A stretch of 43,697 bases of DNA from an uncultured Anaerolineae bacterium (lineage in GTDB: Bacteria > Chloroflexota > Anaerolineae > Anaerolineales > Villigracilaceae), in NCBI GenBank assembly GCA_903846015.1, contig CAIMZS010000165.1, positions 1-43,697 of the forward strand, read 5' to 3'. Positions 26,022 through 33,947 of this stretch are shown here, piece by piece. The position numbers and the translations under genes were made by a program. How positions within the stretch are numbered: the first letter of the stretch is position 1; each line of letters begins with the position of its first letter. Under the pieces are notes generated by a model. The model was not told the origin of the DNA and searched no databases. It saw only the letters and a program-made list of their open reading frames with translations.

Positions 26022-27904
26022 ACGTGGTTAATCTGCGCAACCGGTTTGTCTTTTTCGTTGATATTCTGCTCATCATTACATCGGTGCTGGGCAGTTATGC
26101 TTTGCGCCTTGAATATACTCCTGATTTTGTGCGCTTTTATCTACAGGGGGCGCTGTGGTGGATCGGTATTTCATTGGTTATCAAGCCGCTGATCTATTTT
26201 TCCTTCGGTTTGTACAGGCGTTTATGGAATTATGCCAGCATTAATGAGCTCAAGCTGATTGCATTGGCTGTTACGTCTGCCTCCCTGGTTGTTTCAGTGG
26301 TCTCCCTGACTTTTTATGGGTTAGGATTGTTTGGGCCTGGGTTTTCAAAAACAGCGCTCGCCATCGATTGGCTGCTTTCCATGTTGTTAGTGGGTGGGAC
26401 GCGTTTTGCCATGCGCATTATCGCAGAATCTGCTTCTCCGCGTGGTATTGGCAAAAGCAGCAAGATCATTGTTATTGGCGCAGGCGATGCTGGGGCATTA
26501 GTAGTCAAGGAAATGCAGAAAAACCGTCAGATCAACCTGGAGCCAGTTGGCTTTCTGGATGACGACCCCGCCAAACAAAAACATTCGTTGCTGGGTGTGC
26601 CGGTCATTGGTACGCTCAACGATCTTGCCAATGCCCTCGATTCACGGCACATTGACGAAGTCATCATTGCCATCCCTTCTGCGCCTGGCCGTTTGGTACG
26701 CCTTGTTGCCGATATTTGCCGTCTTAAAGGCGTTCCTTTTCGCACCATGCCCGGTATTTATGAACTTCTCGGCGGCAAGGTCAGTGTCAGCCGTTTGCGG
26801 GAAGTCGAAATCACAGATCTCTTGCGTCGCGAGCCAGTGCGTATTCATGAAGAGTTGATTGGCCAGGTACTTCATGGCAGGCGTGTACTGGTTACAGGTG
26901 CGGGCGGATCCATTGGCCGTGAATTATGCCGCCAGATCGCTCGTTGGAATGCTTCTAGCTTGATTCTACTTGGGCATGGGGAGAATAGCATTTTTGAAGC
27001 TTTGCTTGAACTCAAGCAAGATTACCCCAATCTTGAGTTGATCCCGATCATTGCGGATGTGCGCGACGCCGTTCGCTTGCGGGCTGTGTTCGATCGTTAT
27101 CATCCGGAAGTTGTTTTCCATGCCGCCGCGCATAAACACGTCCCTTTGATGCAGGTCAACGTAGAAGAGGCGGTTGCCAATAACGTGCTTGGCACCAAAA
27201 ATGTTGTCGATATTGCTGATATGAGTGGCGTAGAGCGGCTGGTGCTTATTTCCACTGATAAAGCTGTCCATCCTGCCAATGTCTATGGCGCCACCAAGCG
27301 TCTGGCTGAAATGGTTGTCCTGGATGCTGCCCGGCGTACGGGCAAATCGTTTTCAGTTGTCCGCTTTGGCAATGTGTTGGGTAGTCGGGGTTCCGTTGTT
27401 CCGCTATTTAAGCGCATGATCGCCAATGGGGGGCCTCTTCAAATTACTCATCCAGAAATGTTTCGATTTTTTATGACTATACCCGAGGCCGTTCATCTTG
27501 TCTTGCAGGCGGCTGCGATGGGGCAGGGCGGGGACGCATTTTTGCTTAACATGGGTGACCAGGTCAGCATACTCAATCTTGCTGAAGATCTAATTCGTCT
27601 TTCTGGGTTGGAACCAGGCCGGGATATCGAGATCGTTTTCACGGGTGTGCGTCCTGGTGAAAAGCTGCGCGAAGAGTTGTGGGAGCCCGGCAAGATCTAT
27701 GATCCCACCGGTCATCCGGATATTTTCCGCTCAACAAGCGAAGATAATACCGACAGCGCCACGCTTCAATCCTGTCTTACCAGTCTTTCATCCTTGGTGC
27801 TCGCAAGCCAACCTGATGAAATCGTGTCTCTTCTTGATCAAGTTGTTCCTGGTTCGGCCATCCGCGCAACCCCACCCCCCGTGGATTTGACGGATGTGGT
27901 TTAG
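26003..27904 (+). CDS. CapD/PglF-like membrane nucleotide-sugar 4,6-dehydratase
   Basis: A 633-residue protein. Four membrane helices (about 15-140) are followed by a first Rossmann domain (SKIIVIGAGDAGALVVKEM, about 153-171) and a second, catalytic one (RRVLVTGAGGSIGRELCRQI, 293-312). The active site is STDKAVHPANVYGATKR, with D419/K420 and Y428/K432. Many membrane relatives carry Met where Y428 stands. These enzymes turn UDP-GlcNAc into a 4-keto-6-deoxy sugar, the first step toward acylated amino sugars such as bacillosamine. No matching PglE aminotransferase is in the operon. The ATG at 26003 overlaps the epimerase; a GTG at 26024 is an alternative start. Confidence 0.93.
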   Translation: MDESSLNVVNLRNRFVFFVDILLIITSVLGSYALRLEYTPDFVRFYLQGALWWIGISLVIKPLIYFSFGLYRRLWNYASINELKLIALAVTSASLVVSVVSLTFYGLGLFGPGFSKTALAIDWLLSMLLVGGTRFAMRIIAESASPRGIGKSSKIIVIGAGDAGALVVKEMQKNRQINLEPVGFLDDDPAKQKHSLLGVPVIGTLNDLANALDSRHIDEVIIAIPSAPGRLVRLVADICRLKGVPFRTMPGIYELLGGKVSVSRLREVEITDLLRREPVRIHEELIGQVLHGRRVLVTGAGGSIGRELCRQIARWNASSLILLGHGENSIFEALLELKQDYPNLELIPIIADVRDAVRLRAVFDRYHPEVVFHAAAHKHVPLMQVNVEEAVANNVLGTKNVVDIADMSGVERLVLISTDKAVHPANVYGATKRLAEMVVLDAARRTGKSFSVVRFGNVLGSRGSVVPLFKRMIANGGPLQITHPEMFRFFMTIPEAVHLVLQAAAMGQGGDAFLLNMGDQVSILNLAEDLIRLSGLEPGRDIEIVFTGVRPGEKLREELWEPGKIYDPTGHPDIFRSTSEDNTDSATLQSCLTSLSSLVLASQPDEIVSLLDQVVPGSAIRATPPPVDLTDVV

Positions 27905-27929
27905 CCCCCACGTTTGAAGGTTATAAGTC

Positions 27930-28940
27930 ATGCCCCTTGTTTCTTTTTCTGAATGGCGAAATTTCCTGAATAATAAATACCCTAACGCCCATGTTTTGCA
28001 GACTGCTGAATGGGGCGAGTTGAAATCTGCCTATGACTGGAAGCCCATCCGAATTATTTCTGATGAAGTCGGAGCGCAAATTCTATTTCGCAAGCTCCCG
28101 TTGGGGTTCACGCTTGCATATATCCCCAAGCCAGTTTTTGGTGAGCGCTTGCCACCCGACAATCACCCATTTTGGACCGAGCTTGATGCAATCTGCGCAA
28201 AAAAACGGACTGTATTTCTCAAGATAGAGCCTGATGTTTGGGAATTTTCTGATAGCCCGGAATCACACTTATCCACCTATCGGCCCCCAGCATTCATCCT
28301 TTCCCCTCACAACATCCAACCACCACGAACCATCATCATCTCACTTGCTGGAAGCGAAGAAGACATCCTGGCGCGCATGAAACAGAAATGTCGTTACAAT
28401 GTGCGTCTGGCTGAAAAAAAAGGGGTCTCTGTCCGTTTTTGGGACGACTTGGATAGTTTCTATCGTTTGATGCAAGTTACCGGCGGCAGGGATGGCTTTG
28501 GCGTACATTCGTTATCTTATTACCGCAGAGCATATGAATTGTTTCATCCCGTGGGTTTGGCGGAACTCCTGGTTGCTGAATTTGAAGGCAAACCGCTTGC
28601 AGCTTTGATGATCTTTGCCAATGGCGCCAATAGTTGGTATTTATACGGCGCATCAAACGATGAAGAACGCAACCGTATGCCCACTTATTTGCTGCAGTGG
28701 CAGGCTATAAAATGGGCCCGGGAGCGTGGTTGCACCCATTATGATTTGTGGGGTGTTCCTGATGTCGAAGAAATGACCCTGGAATCTCAATTCGAGACTC
28801 GTCAGGATGGGTTGTGGGGCGTCTATCGTTTCAAGCGCGGATTTGGCGGAACCGTCTGGCGCGCTGCGCAAGCTTTGGATAAAGTCTACCTGCCGTTGTT
28901 ATACCGGCTCTACCTTTGGCGGATGCGAAATAGAGAATAA
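27930..28940 (+). CDS. FemAB-like peptidyltransferase (GNAT fold)
   Basis: A 336-residue protein of the FemABX family. The N-terminal part has HVLQTAEWGELKSAYDW and LGFTLAYIPKPVFGE; the second GNAT half has MKQKCRYNVRLAEKKGV, LAALMIFANGANSWYLYGAS, PTYLLQWQAIKWARERGC and YDLWGVPD. These match proteins that add amino acids from aminoacyl-tRNA to peptidoglycan precursors, although some relatives act in exopolysaccharide clusters. It is the last of the closely spaced surface genes (25 nt after the dehydratase, GAAGG before the ATG), so a role in modifying the polysaccharide or wall is likely. The amino acid used cannot be told. Confidence 0.88.
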   Translation: MPLVSFSEWRNFLNNKYPNAHVLQTAEWGELKSAYDWKPIRIISDEVGAQILFRKLPLGFTLAYIPKPVFGERLPPDNHPFWTELDAICAKKRTVFLKIEPDVWEFSDSPESHLSTYRPPAFILSPHNIQPPRTIIISLAGSEEDILARMKQKCRYNVRLAEKKGVSVRFWDDLDSFYRLMQVTGGRDGFGVHSLSYYRRAYELFHPVGLAELLVAEFEGKPLAALMIFANGANSWYLYGASNDEERNRMPTYLLQWQAIKWARERGCTHYDLWGVPDVEEMTLESQFETRQDGLWGVYRFKRGFGGTVWRAAQALDKVYLPLLYRLYLWRMRNRE

Positions 28941-29012
28941 AGTCGAGTGCTCATCTGAATTTCGCGGCTAAAAACAGCAACATAAATTCTTAGTTCTTCG
29001 GAGAGTGATGGA

Positions 29013-29843
29013 ATGGCAGAAATTGAATTACGCGAGATAGCCCTTTTTAGCGAGATGGATGAACATGAAGTGGCTGAAATTCGAGTCTTGATGGATGAGT
29101 TGAAGTTCAAAGCCGGGCAGACCATCGTGCATGAAGGTGAACTTGGTGACCTGTTTTATATTATTACCGAAGGTGATGTTCAGGTCACCATTCGTGATGC
29201 AGGTGGGGATGATATTGTGCTTCACGACCTGGGCCCGGGTGGCTTTTTCGGCGAGCTTTCCATGTTGACCAGTGAGCCACGCTCAGCCAGAGTACGTGCA
29301 CTGGATAATGTTACCGTCCTGGCGCTGGAACGTGATGAGTTTTTTAGTTTTCTGCAAAAACGGCCTTCAGCTGCCATCGATGTGCTGATCGAACTGGGTG
29401 GCCGCCTGCGGGAAATGGATGCCATCCTGCGGCGCAGTGTCAGTCGCAACGCGAATGTCGTCGATAAAGAAAGCCTGACCATGGGCCAGCGTATTGCCGA
29501 TTCGGTAGCGGATACAATGGGTAGTTGGCGTTTTATTATTTTCCAGAGCACCATCCTGGCCATCTGGATCGTACTTAATGTCACTGCCTGGGTCAATCAT
29601 TGGGATCCTTACCCGTTTATCCTGCTCAATCTTACCCTGTCTTTTCAGGCTGCTTACTCCGCACCTTTTATTATGATGAGCCAGAACCGTCAGGCATCCA
29701 AGGACCGTATTGCCGCTGAAATTGATCACCAGGTGAATACCAAGGCCGAACTTGAAGTCGGTCTGATGCTGAAACGCATCGATGATTTGGAGCAGTTGGT
29801 GGATGAGAATCAGCGTGAAATTAAAAATATGCTTTCAAAGTAG
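29013..29843 (+). CDS. Cyclic-nucleotide-binding domain fused to DUF1003 membrane domain
   Basis: A 276-residue protein. Residues 10-125 form a cNMP-binding beta-barrel with phosphate-binding cassette FFGELSMLTSEPRSARVRA (G80, E81, R90, S91, A92), so ligand binding looks intact. Residues about 155-250 are DUF1003: GQRIADSVADTMGSWRFII and two membrane helices (172-193, 201-222) with the family pattern near QAAYSAPFIMMSQNRQ. A helical tail (250-276) may be a coiled coil. Other DUF1003 proteins are mostly of unknown function. It may be a membrane protein gated or regulated by cAMP or cGMP, which is inference. CGGAGAG precedes the start by 7 nt. Confidence 0.88.
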   Translation: MAEIELREIALFSEMDEHEVAEIRVLMDELKFKAGQTIVHEGELGDLFYIITEGDVQVTIRDAGGDDIVLHDLGPGGFFGELSMLTSEPRSARVRALDNVTVLALERDEFFSFLQKRPSAAIDVLIELGGRLREMDAILRRSVSRNANVVDKESLTMGQRIADSVADTMGSWRFIIFQSTILAIWIVLNVTAWVNHWDPYPFILLNLTLSFQAAYSAPFIMMSQNRQASKDRIAAEIDHQVNTKAELEVGLMLKRIDDLEQLVDENQREIKNMLSK

Positions 29844-29884
29844 GTGGTGATATTCGGCCTTGGACGGAAATTGGCCTGAATGGC

Positions 29885-31045
29885 TTACCCTGCCTTCAAA
29901 ATATGGGTCAGGATTGTCGCGCCGCTTCCGCCAATATTTTGCGCCATCCCAATTTTTGCGCCATCCACCTGTGTTTTGCCGCATTCCCGTCTCAATTGTT
30001 GAACCACTTCCACGATTTGATACATGCCGGTTGCGCCGACCGGGTGGCCCCTGGCTTTTAAACCACCGCGTGTGCAGATTGGGATGCGTCCGCCTGCCAC
30101 CTGAATCTGGTTATCCAGTCCAAGCCGTGGAGCCTGACCACGTTCCGCAAAACCGCATGCTTCAAGCGATAATGCCGACATGATCGAAAAGGCATCATGC
30201 AGTTCAAATACATCGATATCATCCACGCCCACGCCCGCCATTTGGTAGGCTTGTTTTGAAGAAAGATAAGCTGCTGTTAGAAACAGCGGGTCTTTGCGGC
30301 TGTGAACTGCCAGGGTATCTGTAGCGGCACCTGAACCTGCAACCACTATCCGTGGACGTGATGGATGTGTGCTCACCTGTTCCGCAGGGACGATGATCGC
30401 TGCGGCGGCCCCATCCCCGATCGGCGAAGCATCCAGCAGGTTGATCGGTGTTGCCACCATCGCAGATTTTTCGAACTGCTCGACGGTGATCTTATTATGT
30501 AGTCGCGCATAGGGGTTGTGCATTGCATTGGCATGGGCATTGATCGAGAAAGGCGCAAAATCGCCATGTTTCCAGCCAAATTCGTACATGTAACGCCGCA
30601 TGACCAATGCGTTTAACCCTACGAATGAAATCCCTTGTTCCAATTCCCAATCAGCATCTGCCGCGGTCGCTAGTGCTGCGGTCACATCGTGCCCGGCTTT
30701 GTCAGTCATCTTCTCAACGCCCACCACAAGTGCCGAATCCATTTCACCTGAAGCTACTGCCATCAACCCAGCACGAAAAGCCGCACCGCCCGAACCGCAC
30801 GCTGCTTCAATTTTTACGGCCTCTGCCCGCCACATTCCCACCCAATCGGCAATAAATGCGCCCAGTTGATTTTGTCCGCCTATTAAAGGAGAAAGCATAT
30901 TGCCTACAAAAAGCCCTTCTGGATGCTCCACCCCTGAATCTTGCATGGCGGCAAAGGCGGCCTCGCCTGCGATTTCGCGCAGCGATTTATCCCAGTGTTC
31001 ATCAATGATTGTTTGTCCGATTCCCAATATTGCAACAGGTCGCAT
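29885..31045 (-). CDS. Archaeal-type thiolase (SCP2/acetoacetyl-CoA thiolase family)
   Basis: A 386-residue protein from the ATG at 31043-31045, with GGGAG upstream; a start 17 codons earlier is not supported. The first active cysteine is C83 in EAACGSGGAAFRAG. ELHDAFSIMSAL gives the His of the HDAF motif, and CTRGGLKARGHPVGATG holds C324 and H334. This is the SCP-x/lipid-transfer-protein branch that in archaea condenses acetyl-CoA as part of a complex with HMG-CoA synthase and a DUF35 zinc-ribbon/OB protein. Neither partner is nearby. It may take part in acyl-CoA breakdown or acetoacetyl-CoA formation. It converges on the cNMP/DUF1003 gene with a 41-bp gap. Confidence 0.9.
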   Translation of the reverse strand: MRPVAILGIGQTIIDEHWDKSLREIAGEAAFAAMQDSGVEHPEGLFVGNMLSPLIGGQNQLGAFIADWVGMWRAEAVKIEAACGSGGAAFRAGLMAVASGEMDSALVVGVEKMTDKAGHDVTAALATAADADWELEQGISFVGLNALVMRRYMYEFGWKHGDFAPFSINAHANAMHNPYARLHNKITVEQFEKSAMVATPINLLDASPIGDGAAAAIIVPAEQVSTHPSRPRIVVAGSGAATDTLAVHSRKDPLFLTAAYLSSKQAYQMAGVGVDDIDVFELHDAFSIMSALSLEACGFAERGQAPRLGLDNQIQVAGGRIPICTRGGLKARGHPVGATGMYQIVEVVQQLRRECGKTQVDGAKIGMAQNIGGSGATILTHILKAG

Positions 31046-31185
31046 AAAATTCTCCCGGGTAACTTCTGCTCTCATTTTACCGGATTGTGCTCTCAAGAGC
31101 TATCCAGATTAGTTCACGCCATCTCGCAAAGTTGACATTTTGGGCATATACTATAAATACATTTATCTATAGCGGAGATTACCTT

Positions 31186-31674
31186 ATGAGTAAAAAAATA
31201 GCCGCTGTTTTCTTGCCATTGATGGCTTTGGCATTCATGGGTTGTGGATTTTATTATTCGGCCACCCCTACTCCCGAGCAAATTCTTTTGCCGACAGAAT
31301 CTGCTCAGGAACTTCCGTTACTGGTTGGTGACTGGCATATCACTATTAACCAGTCAGGTGGAATTGCAGGCACATCGCGCACACTCGAAATATCCGGAAG
31401 CGGAGATTTGACAATTTTCGACATGCGTACCAATAAGCAGATTGTGGCCCGTTTGCCTGCCGATAAACTTGCCGAGCTTGTCCGGTTGGTGGCATCTTCC
31501 AAATACCATGCACCATCTGAGCCATCTGGTTGCGTAGATTGTTTTATTTACACACTGGTGATTAACAATGGCGACCGTAATTTCCAGGCGCAGTTGGACG
31601 ATGTCAGTTTGCCCGATTCTGGCTTACACCCACTCCTGTTCTTCCTGGGAAAATACCTCAGCGGCCCAAATTAA
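31186..31674 (+). CDS. Putative lipoprotein of unknown function
   Basis: A 162-residue protein. The N-terminus MSKKIAAVFLPLMALAFMGC looks like a lipoprotein signal peptide ending in Cys, although the -3 residue (Phe) departs from the usual Leu/Val. A short Thr/Pro segment follows, then a compact domain with LLVGDWHITINQSGG and a cysteine pair (GCVDCF). It contains the same kind of SGSGDLTIFD strand pattern as small secreted beta proteins, but I recognise no family. The ATG at 31186 is chosen over an upstream GTG because of the signal peptide and a CGGAG site. A TTGACA at 31132-31137 may be its -35. Confidence 0.75.
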   Translation: MSKKIAAVFLPLMALAFMGCGFYYSATPTPEQILLPTESAQELPLLVGDWHITINQSGGIAGTSRTLEISGSGDLTIFDMRTNKQIVARLPADKLAELVRLVASSKYHAPSEPSGCVDCFIYTLVINNGDRNFQAQLDDVSLPDSGLHPLLFFLGKYLSGPN

Positions 31675-31748
31675 TCAGCACTGGTGACGTATGGTCCAGC
31701 AGAATGCAACTTTCAACCATACTCTGCATCTGACAAAGTGCAATATCC

Positions 31749-31754
31749 TATAAT
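31749..31754 (+). promoter_or_regulatory. -10 box for the thioredoxin reductase gene
   Basis: TATAAT 14 nt before the ATG at 31769. The transcript would have a very short leader that could include ACGAGG. No good -35 is seen. Confidence 0.45.
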
Positions 31755-31768
31755 ATACGAGGCTCACG

Positions 31769-32746
31769 ATGACTTTTACTTTTAGTGGTATATCCACACC
31801 ATCCAATTCCAGTGACTCCAAACACGTAAAAGTGCTGGTACTCGGTTCCGGTCCTGCTGGGCTGACTGCTGCACTCTATGCAGCGCGGGCAGAACTTGAA
31901 CCTGTGGTGTTGACTGGTATCGAATTAGGCGGGCAGGCTGCCCTGACGCACACCATCGAGAACTACCCTGGTTTTCCCGATGGCGTTGGTGGCTCGGAAT
32001 TGGGCGAACTCTTCCAAAAGCAGGCCGAAAGGTTTGGCGCGAAGGTTGAGTTTGATACAGCCAACACAGTTGATTTATCACAGCGCCCTTTTCAGGTGGG
32101 TACGGACAATGGCCAATACCTGGCGGATACGCTGATCGTTGCCACAGGGGCTCGCCCGAATCATCTCGAGATTCCGGGAGAAGTTGAATTAACCGGTAAG
32201 GGTGTTTCGTATTGCGCCACCTGCGATGGCTGGTTTTTCAAGGAAAAGAAGGTTGTTGTAGTTGGAGGCGGGGACAGCGCTCTTGAAGAAGCCCTGTTTC
32301 TCACCCGTTTTGCAACTTCTGTAACCATCATCCACCGCCGCGACAACTTGCGGGCCGGCAAGGTACTCCAAAACCGCGCTCTTTCCAACCCCAAGATTAA
32401 TTTCATTTGGAATTCGATTGTCACCCAGGTTGTTGGATCTGACAAGGTAACCTCTCTTAAGCTAAAGGATACCCTTGACAGCACCGAATCCATGCTGCCG
32501 GTTGATGGTTTGTTCATTTTTATTGGGCACACACCCAATACACAAATGTTTAAGGGTCAATTGGATATGGATGAACTCGGGTATATTCATGCCAATCATT
32601 TGATGGAAACCAATATTCCTGGTGTTTTTGTCGCTGGAGAGGTCGCTGATTCGCACTTTCGCCAGGTGATTACATCGGCGGGCATGGGTGCTTCTGCCGC
32701 CATACAGGTCACCCATTTCCTTGAAAAAGAACTTGTGAGTGCCTGA
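31769..32746 (+). CDS. trxB: Thioredoxin reductase
   Basis: A 325-residue low-molecular-weight thioredoxin reductase. FAD motif LVLGSGPAGLTAALYAAR begins near residue 23, the redox centre is CATCDGWF (C149, C152), and the NADPH domain has GGGDSALEEALFLTRFA followed by HRRDNLRA, the arginines that favour NADPH. The C-terminus GVFVAGEVADSHFRQVITSA closes the FAD site. A Ser-rich tail of about 18 residues precedes the FAD domain and is longer than usual. No thioredoxin gene is adjacent. It is not a dihydrolipoyl dehydrogenase, which has a different length and a CxxxxC centre, so it does not supply the E3 for the E1 genes further on. Confidence 0.95.
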   Translation: MTFTFSGISTPSNSSDSKHVKVLVLGSGPAGLTAALYAARAELEPVVLTGIELGGQAALTHTIENYPGFPDGVGGSELGELFQKQAERFGAKVEFDTANTVDLSQRPFQVGTDNGQYLADTLIVATGARPNHLEIPGEVELTGKGVSYCATCDGWFFKEKKVVVVGGGDSALEEALFLTRFATSVTIIHRRDNLRAGKVLQNRALSNPKINFIWNSIVTQVVGSDKVTSLKLKDTLDSTESMLPVDGLFIFIGHTPNTQMFKGQLDMDELGYIHANHLMETNIPGVFVAGEVADSHFRQVITSAGMGASAAIQVTHFLEKELVSA

Positions 32747-32953
32747 AGCTGCGGTATTTCTGGAAATAGGCTATGGATATCCGCTGTCGCACCTCAATTT
32801 TGAATGCCTTGTTTTTTTAGTTACAATCCGATAGGTGATTTATGACAAAAGCCCCTATTGTTGTCTGGTTCGTTGAATTAAAATCCATCCCTCTCTGATA
32901 TTCTTGTTTTCGGATGAGATGTGGATTCCTATACGTTAAAATATGGAGGAATA

Positions 32954-33889
32954 ATGGCTAAAGTTTCTATTATTGGTGCCGGTATGACTGGCGCCACAAC
33001 CGCCCACTGGTTGGCGGAACGTGAATTGGCAGACCTGGTTTTGGTTGACGTACTTGAAGGTATGCCCCAGGGAAAGGCACTCGATTTGCTCGAAGCGATG
33101 CCCATTATCGGCAAGGATGTGAAAATCGTTGGCGCGAACAGCTATGAAGCGACCCGTGACTCTGACATCATTGTTATTACAGCGGGTCTGCCTCGCAAAC
33201 CAGGCATGAGCCGTGACGATCTTCTGACTGCCAACGCCGCTATTGTTGGGACAGCCACCACCGAGACATTGAAATATTCCCCCAATGCCATCTATGTTGT
33301 GCTGACAAACCCGCTTGACACCATGGCGTATCTTGCTATGAAGGTTGGTAACATCCCGGCACATCGGGTTATTGGCCAGGCTGGCATCCTCGATTCGGCC
33401 CGCATGCGCGCTTTCGTGGCGCTTGAGACCGGTGTCAGTGTCGAAAATATCAACTGCTATGTTTTGGGCGGCCATGGCGACGAGATGGTTCCACTCACCA
33501 GGCAATCCAATATCGCCGGGATCCCGCTGTGTGATTATCTTCCTGCAGATAAGTTGGAAGCCATTCTGAACCGCACGCGCAAAGGCGGGGGTGAGATCGT
33601 TAATTTACTTAAGACTGGTTCAGCATTCTATGCGCCATCAGCCGCCATTGTTCAGATGGTCGATGCCATTCTTAAAGATAAGCACCTGATCGTGCCTTGC
33701 GCTGCTTATATGCAGGGAGAATATGGTCTGACCGATATGTTCTTTGGTGTTCCGGTGCAGCTTGGTCGCAAGGGTATTGAGCGCATCGTCGAGTACAAAC
33801 TGGAAGCCGATGAAAAGACTGCTTTCGATAAATCAGCTGCCTCAGTCAAAGATACCATCAATGCGCTGAACAACCTGATAAAACTATAA
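32954..33889 (+). CDS. mdh: Malate dehydrogenase (LDH-like type)
   Basis: A 311-residue enzyme from the ATG at 32954, with GGAGGAATA just upstream. It belongs to the LDH-like MDH group also found in Chloroflexus: VSIIGAGMTGATTAHWLAE (NAD site), ITAGLPRKPGMSRDDLL (R81 and R87 for substrate), GQAGILDSARMRAF (D147) and GGHGDEMVPL (H174). It interconverts malate and oxaloacetate with NAD. Arg at position 81 points to malate rather than lactate. Citrate synthase follows after 58 bp on the same strand with its own good ribosome site, so the two probably form a TCA-cycle operon. Confidence 0.96.
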   Translation: MAKVSIIGAGMTGATTAHWLAERELADLVLVDVLEGMPQGKALDLLEAMPIIGKDVKIVGANSYEATRDSDIIVITAGLPRKPGMSRDDLLTANAAIVGTATTETLKYSPNAIYVVLTNPLDTMAYLAMKVGNIPAHRVIGQAGILDSARMRAFVALETGVSVENINCYVLGGHGDEMVPLTRQSNIAGIPLCDYLPADKLEAILNRTRKGGGEIVNLLKTGSAFYAPSAAIVQMVDAILKDKHLIVPCAAYMQGEYGLTDMFFGVPVQLGRKGIERIVEYKLEADEKTAFDKSAASVKDTINALNNLIKL

Positions 33890-33947
33890 AAATTTTTAAA
33901 GCGCCGCCCGTAAGGGCCGCCGAAAATTCGTTTAATAGGAGATAAAA

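Noticed and set aside
31689-31722. Inverted repeat GTATGGT...ACCATAC before trxB
   Set aside because: Only 7 bp with a 20-nt loop, easily due to chance, and no T-run; too weak to list as a terminator or operator.
31769-32746. Thioredoxin reductase as a missing E3 for the E1 genes
   Set aside because: It has a CxxC centre (C149/C152) and the short TrxR length. Dihydrolipoyl dehydrogenase has a CxxxxC centre near its N-terminus and about 460 residues.
32842-32898. 18-residue ORF upstream of mdh with an AGGTG-like ribosome site
   Set aside because: It is short, has no clear promoter, and mdh has its own strong ribosome site, so nothing suggests a leader role.
33898-33930. GC-rich palindrome-like stretch between mdh and citrate synthase
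   Set aside because: The arms pair over only 4 bp (GCCC/GGGC). It is not a credible terminator, and the two genes look like one operon.
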